From an uncultured Clostridia bacterium (lineage in GTDB: Bacteria; Bacillota; Clostridia; Christensenellales; UBA1242): a stretch of DNA of 6,507 nt. Numbering within the stretch: position 1 is the first letter of the stretch; every line of letters begins with the position of its first letter. Position numbers and translations under genes: made by a program. Below are positions 4,863 through 6,507 of this stretch, one piece after another. Below the pieces are notes generated by a model, which was not told where the DNA came from, searched no databases, and saw only the letters and a program-made list of their open reading frames with translations. Location of the stretch: assembly GCA_937911885.1 (NCBI GenBank), contig CALDPW010000107.1, positions 1 through 6,507 on the forward strand, given 5' to 3'.

Positions 4863-6056
4863 ATGGGAATTTCGCTTATGGATAATTTTAAAAAAATGTA
4901 TTTTGGCCTTGGCGAATTTTCGTCATATACTTATGCACAATTGTGCGAACTATTAAACCCCGATGTTTTTTATCAAAAAATAACAAATGAGCAACAACTA
5001 ATCGAGTTTGCTCAGGCATTAAATTTTAACTTTGCAATAGCAAATGGTTGGGATCCTGTTAAAGTTGAATATAAACCATTAAGTCACGAAACAATGGGTT
5101 CAAATAATAACAATTTAAAAAAGATTTTTTTAAATAATAATTTTAAACAATTGTTACCACTTATGATTGCTAGCAAAAACACATATTTGCCATATATTTT
5201 TTTTGATACAGTTTTACACGAAACTGTTCACTCTGGGCAATATTATGCTGTTAGAGCCGATAGCTTTAAAGGTTTAACTTTTTCAAATAAAATTGCTGCA
5301 TACGAATTTAAATTATCGGATTTAAAATTAGATGCCTACCGAACAGGGTTAATAACCAAAGATGTTGAAGAAAATTATGGGTTAAGTCAAATTTTGTTAG
5401 CTGAAGCTCGTGAAAAGGCTCATGAGTTATTAACTAACAGTTATTTAGGCTATGGAAATTCTAGCGCCGAAATTGGAGCACGTGAACAAACCTTAACCGA
5501 AATGACAACCTTGATTGAACAATATGTTCCACAACAATACAAGTTAACTTTTTTAGAATATTTAAACATTTCAAAATTACATTCCAAAAAACTTGTAACA
5601 ATGCCAGAGTTTGCAGGATATGATTTTTTTGAAGAACTTACAAAAACAGCATTGTTTGATGCTTGTCCCGATGTTATTGAAACCAAAAACGAATTGGTTG
5701 CACTAATTGATGAAAAATTTAAAAGTTTGGGGCTTAAAACTTTTGGTGAATACGAAAGTTATAACGACTTGGAACTTTTAAGTGAAGTTATTGATAGTTA
5801 TGTTGAAAAGGTGAATAATCACGAAATTAGCGAACAACAATTTTTAACAATTTGTGAACAACTGGAAAATAACCATGTTGAACAACAAAATCACGATTTA
5901 AAAGTGTTGCGTTCGCAATATTTAAGTTTGTTTCCACAAACACAACAATTGGTTAACGAACATATTGTTGTTAATCAAAGTTTGGTTGGCGATTACACAT
6001 CGCTATTAAAAGCACAAGATAGTTTAACTGCAACAGGTGCAAAAATAAAAAAATAA
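4863..6056 (+). CDS. Uncharacterised protein with an HExxH zincin motif
   Basis: A 397-residue protein that I do not recognise. It carries HETVH at residues 119-123 in a hydrophobic helix context (FFDTVLHETVHSGQYY), the zinc-binding and catalytic pattern of zincin metalloproteases. About 80 residues later NSSAEIGARE (199-208) offers Glu203 or Glu208 as a third zinc ligand, a layout seen in some Glu-zincins. There is no signal peptide or transmembrane helix, so it is probably cytoplasmic. The C-terminal 130 residues (from about 268) are Glu/Gln/Leu-rich and likely helical, perhaps coiled coil. The start is set at 4863 by the G-rich ribosome binding site; upstream in-frame codons to 4806 overlap the promoter and are excluded. 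Protease activity is an inference from the motif. Flanking terminators and its own promoter make it a single-gene unit. Confidence 0.85.
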   Translation: MGISLMDNFKKMYFGLGEFSSYTYAQLCELLNPDVFYQKITNEQQLIEFAQALNFNFAIANGWDPVKVEYKPLSHETMGSNNNNLKKIFLNNNFKQLLPLMIASKNTYLPYIFFDTVLHETVHSGQYYAVRADSFKGLTFSNKIAAYEFKLSDLKLDAYRTGLITKDVEENYGLSQILLAEAREKAHELLTNSYLGYGNSSAEIGAREQTLTEMTTLIEQYVPQQYKLTFLEYLNISKLHSKKLVTMPEFAGYDFFEELTKTALFDACPDVIETKNELVALIDEKFKSLGLKTFGEYESYNDLELLSEVIDSYVEKVNNHEISEQQFLTICEQLENNHVEQQNHDLKVLRSQYLSLFPQTQQLVNEHIVVNQSLVGDYTSLLKAQDSLTATGAKIKK

Positions 6057-6059
6057 AAC

Positions 6060-6088
6060 AAGAGTTAGAGCTTTTCTAGCTCTTTTTT
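6060..6088 (+). terminator. Rho-independent terminator of the zincin gene
   Basis: A 9-bp stem AAGAGTTAG/CTAGCTCTT (6060-6068 with 6076-6084, one G:U pair), 7-base loop, followed by four more T bases. It starts 4 bases after the zincin stop codon. Confidence 0.8.
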
Positions 6089-6119
6089 ATGTTTGAGTTC
6101 TAGTATTATTACTTAAAAC

Positions 6120-6151
6120 CTAGCAATTCGGTAAAATTGTAGAGTTTTTTT
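6120..6151 (+). terminator. Possible second weak terminator hairpin
   Basis: CTA and CAATT (6120-6128, with G6123 bulged) pair with AATTG and TAG (6135-6142) around a 6-base loop, and a run of seven T bases follows at 6145-6151. The stem is short, AT-rich and bulged, so this may be chance or only a backup to the terminator upstream. Confidence 0.25.
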
Positions 6152-6174
6152 GATGAACATTGGATTAAAAAACA

Positions 6175-6195
6175 AATAATATATGATATACTATT
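6175..6195. promoter_or_regulatory. Imperfect palindrome over the XRE promoter, possible operator
   Basis: AATAATAT (6175-6182) and ATACTATT (6188-6195) are inverted with one mismatch in eight around a 5-base spacer, and they enclose the -10 box. XRE regulators often bind such sites over their own promoter. AT-rich DNA gives palindromes easily, so this is tentative. Confidence 0.3.
6184..6192 (+). promoter_or_regulatory. Extended -10 promoter of the XRE regulator gene
   Basis: TGATATACT (TG 6184-6185, TATACT 6187-6192). The nearest -35-like box, TTGGAT at 6160-6165, is 21 bases away, too far for a normal spacer, so the TG extension probably does the work. Start expected near 6199. Confidence 0.55.
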
Positions 6196-6222
6196 GTTGT
6201 AAAAATAAGAGAGGAAAACAAA

Positions 6223-6507
6223 ATGGATTATAACAAAATTGGAGCATTTATTGCTTTGCTGCGAAAAGATAAAAAGTTAACACAAGCAAAACTTGCCGAA
6301 AAAATTTATGTTAGCGAAAAAACCATTTCAAAATGGGAAAATGGTAAAGGTGTGCCCGATACAAATTCTTTGTTAAAATTATGTGAAGTGTTTGGTGTGG
6401 GATTTAATGAATTGTTAAGTGGAGAAAAAATGGAAGACGAAAATAAAAAACAAAACAGCAACCTTTTAATTGATATGGCCAAAGAGATAGAACAAAAAAA
6501 TAAAATT
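6223..6507 (+). CDS. XRE-family helix-turn-helix regulator (3' partial)
   Basis: The frame opens at ATG 6223 and runs through the window edge, giving 95 residues without a stop. Residues 4-66 form an XRE/Cro helix-turn-helix: IGAFIALLRKDKKLTQ (6-21), the turn and recognition helix LAEKIYVSEKTISKWENG (24-41), and the closing VPDTNSLLKLCEVFGVGFNE. This form of the domain is common in Bacillota regulators that carry a further C-terminal segment, in some cases a membrane region; what follows here is cut off. Residues 67-95 are a charged Lys/Glu/Asn-rich linker. GAGG (6211-6214) lies 8 bases before the ATG. It probably represses or activates a nearby gene and may control itself through the palindrome over its -10 box, which is inference. 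Confidence 0.92.
   Translation, partial: MDYNKIGAFIALLRKDKKLTQAKLAEKIYVSEKTISKWENGKGVPDTNSLLKLCEVFGVGFNELLSGEKMEDENKKQNSNLLIDMAKEIEQKNKI

Noticed and set aside
1050..6056. Use of TGA as tryptophan (Mollicutes code)
   Set aside because: Every Trp in the window is TGG and no frame needs TGA readthrough to stay open.
4302..6507. Kinase, zincin and XRE regulator as a toxin-antitoxin or defence system
   Set aside because: The three genes share a strand, but a good terminator and a separate promoter stand between each pair, spacing is wide, and the kinase and zincin have no known pairing. The XRE protein is also larger than a typical antitoxin.
1..6507. Mobile element, phage, integration site or CRISPR array
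   Set aside because: No transposase, integrase, spaced repeats or duplicated tRNA end is visible; the sequence after the tRNA is a simple terminator.

Overview
This window comes from a very AT-rich bacterial chromosome, most likely a low-GC Bacillota (Clostridia or a Bacilli lineage such as those common in the gut). The signs are strong AT bias, AGGAG-type ribosome binding sites, a typical low-GC lipoprotein, an XRE regulator of the type common in Bacillota, and a CCA-encoding tRNA. All seven tryptophans in the six proteins with Trp (including the partial regulator) are TGG, and all seven visible stops are TAA. I therefore read the window with the standard bacterial code. The genus cannot be fixed from the sequence alone.

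Layout, left to right: (1) the last 29 codons of a membrane protein running into a terminator whose hairpin contains the stop codon; (2) a small predicted lipoprotein gene (231-713) with its own promoter and terminator; (3) a tRNA-Arg(TCG) gene at 926-1000; (4) three minus-strand genes. Reading in the minus direction these are an FAD-dependent dehydrogenase (4144-2684), a YhcC/YtqA-type radical SAM protein (2610-1705) and a Nudix hydrolase (1634-1050). A symmetrical terminator at 1004-1036 lies between the convergent tRNA and Nudix genes. (5) Across a divergent promoter region follow a P-loop polynucleotide-kinase-like gene (4302-4754) and an unrecognised protein with an HExxH zincin motif (4863-6056). 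(6) The start of an XRE-family regulator (6223 onward) is cut by the window edge.

Almost every gene has its own promoter, and most have their own terminator, so this looks like single-gene housekeeping and accessory units rather than an operon. I see no mobile element, CRISPR array, phage module or multi-gene defence system. The kinase, zincin and XRE genes sit side by side on one strand but are separated by two good terminators, so joining them into a system is not supported.

The points most worth a second look are: the zincin of unknown family; the G7 tract that serves as its ribosome binding site; a nearly identical 12-base promoter core shared by the lipoprotein and the XRE gene; and a -10 box so close to the radical SAM start codon that its mRNA may be leaderless. 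Seven of eight predicted promoters also carry an extended -10 (TGn) element.
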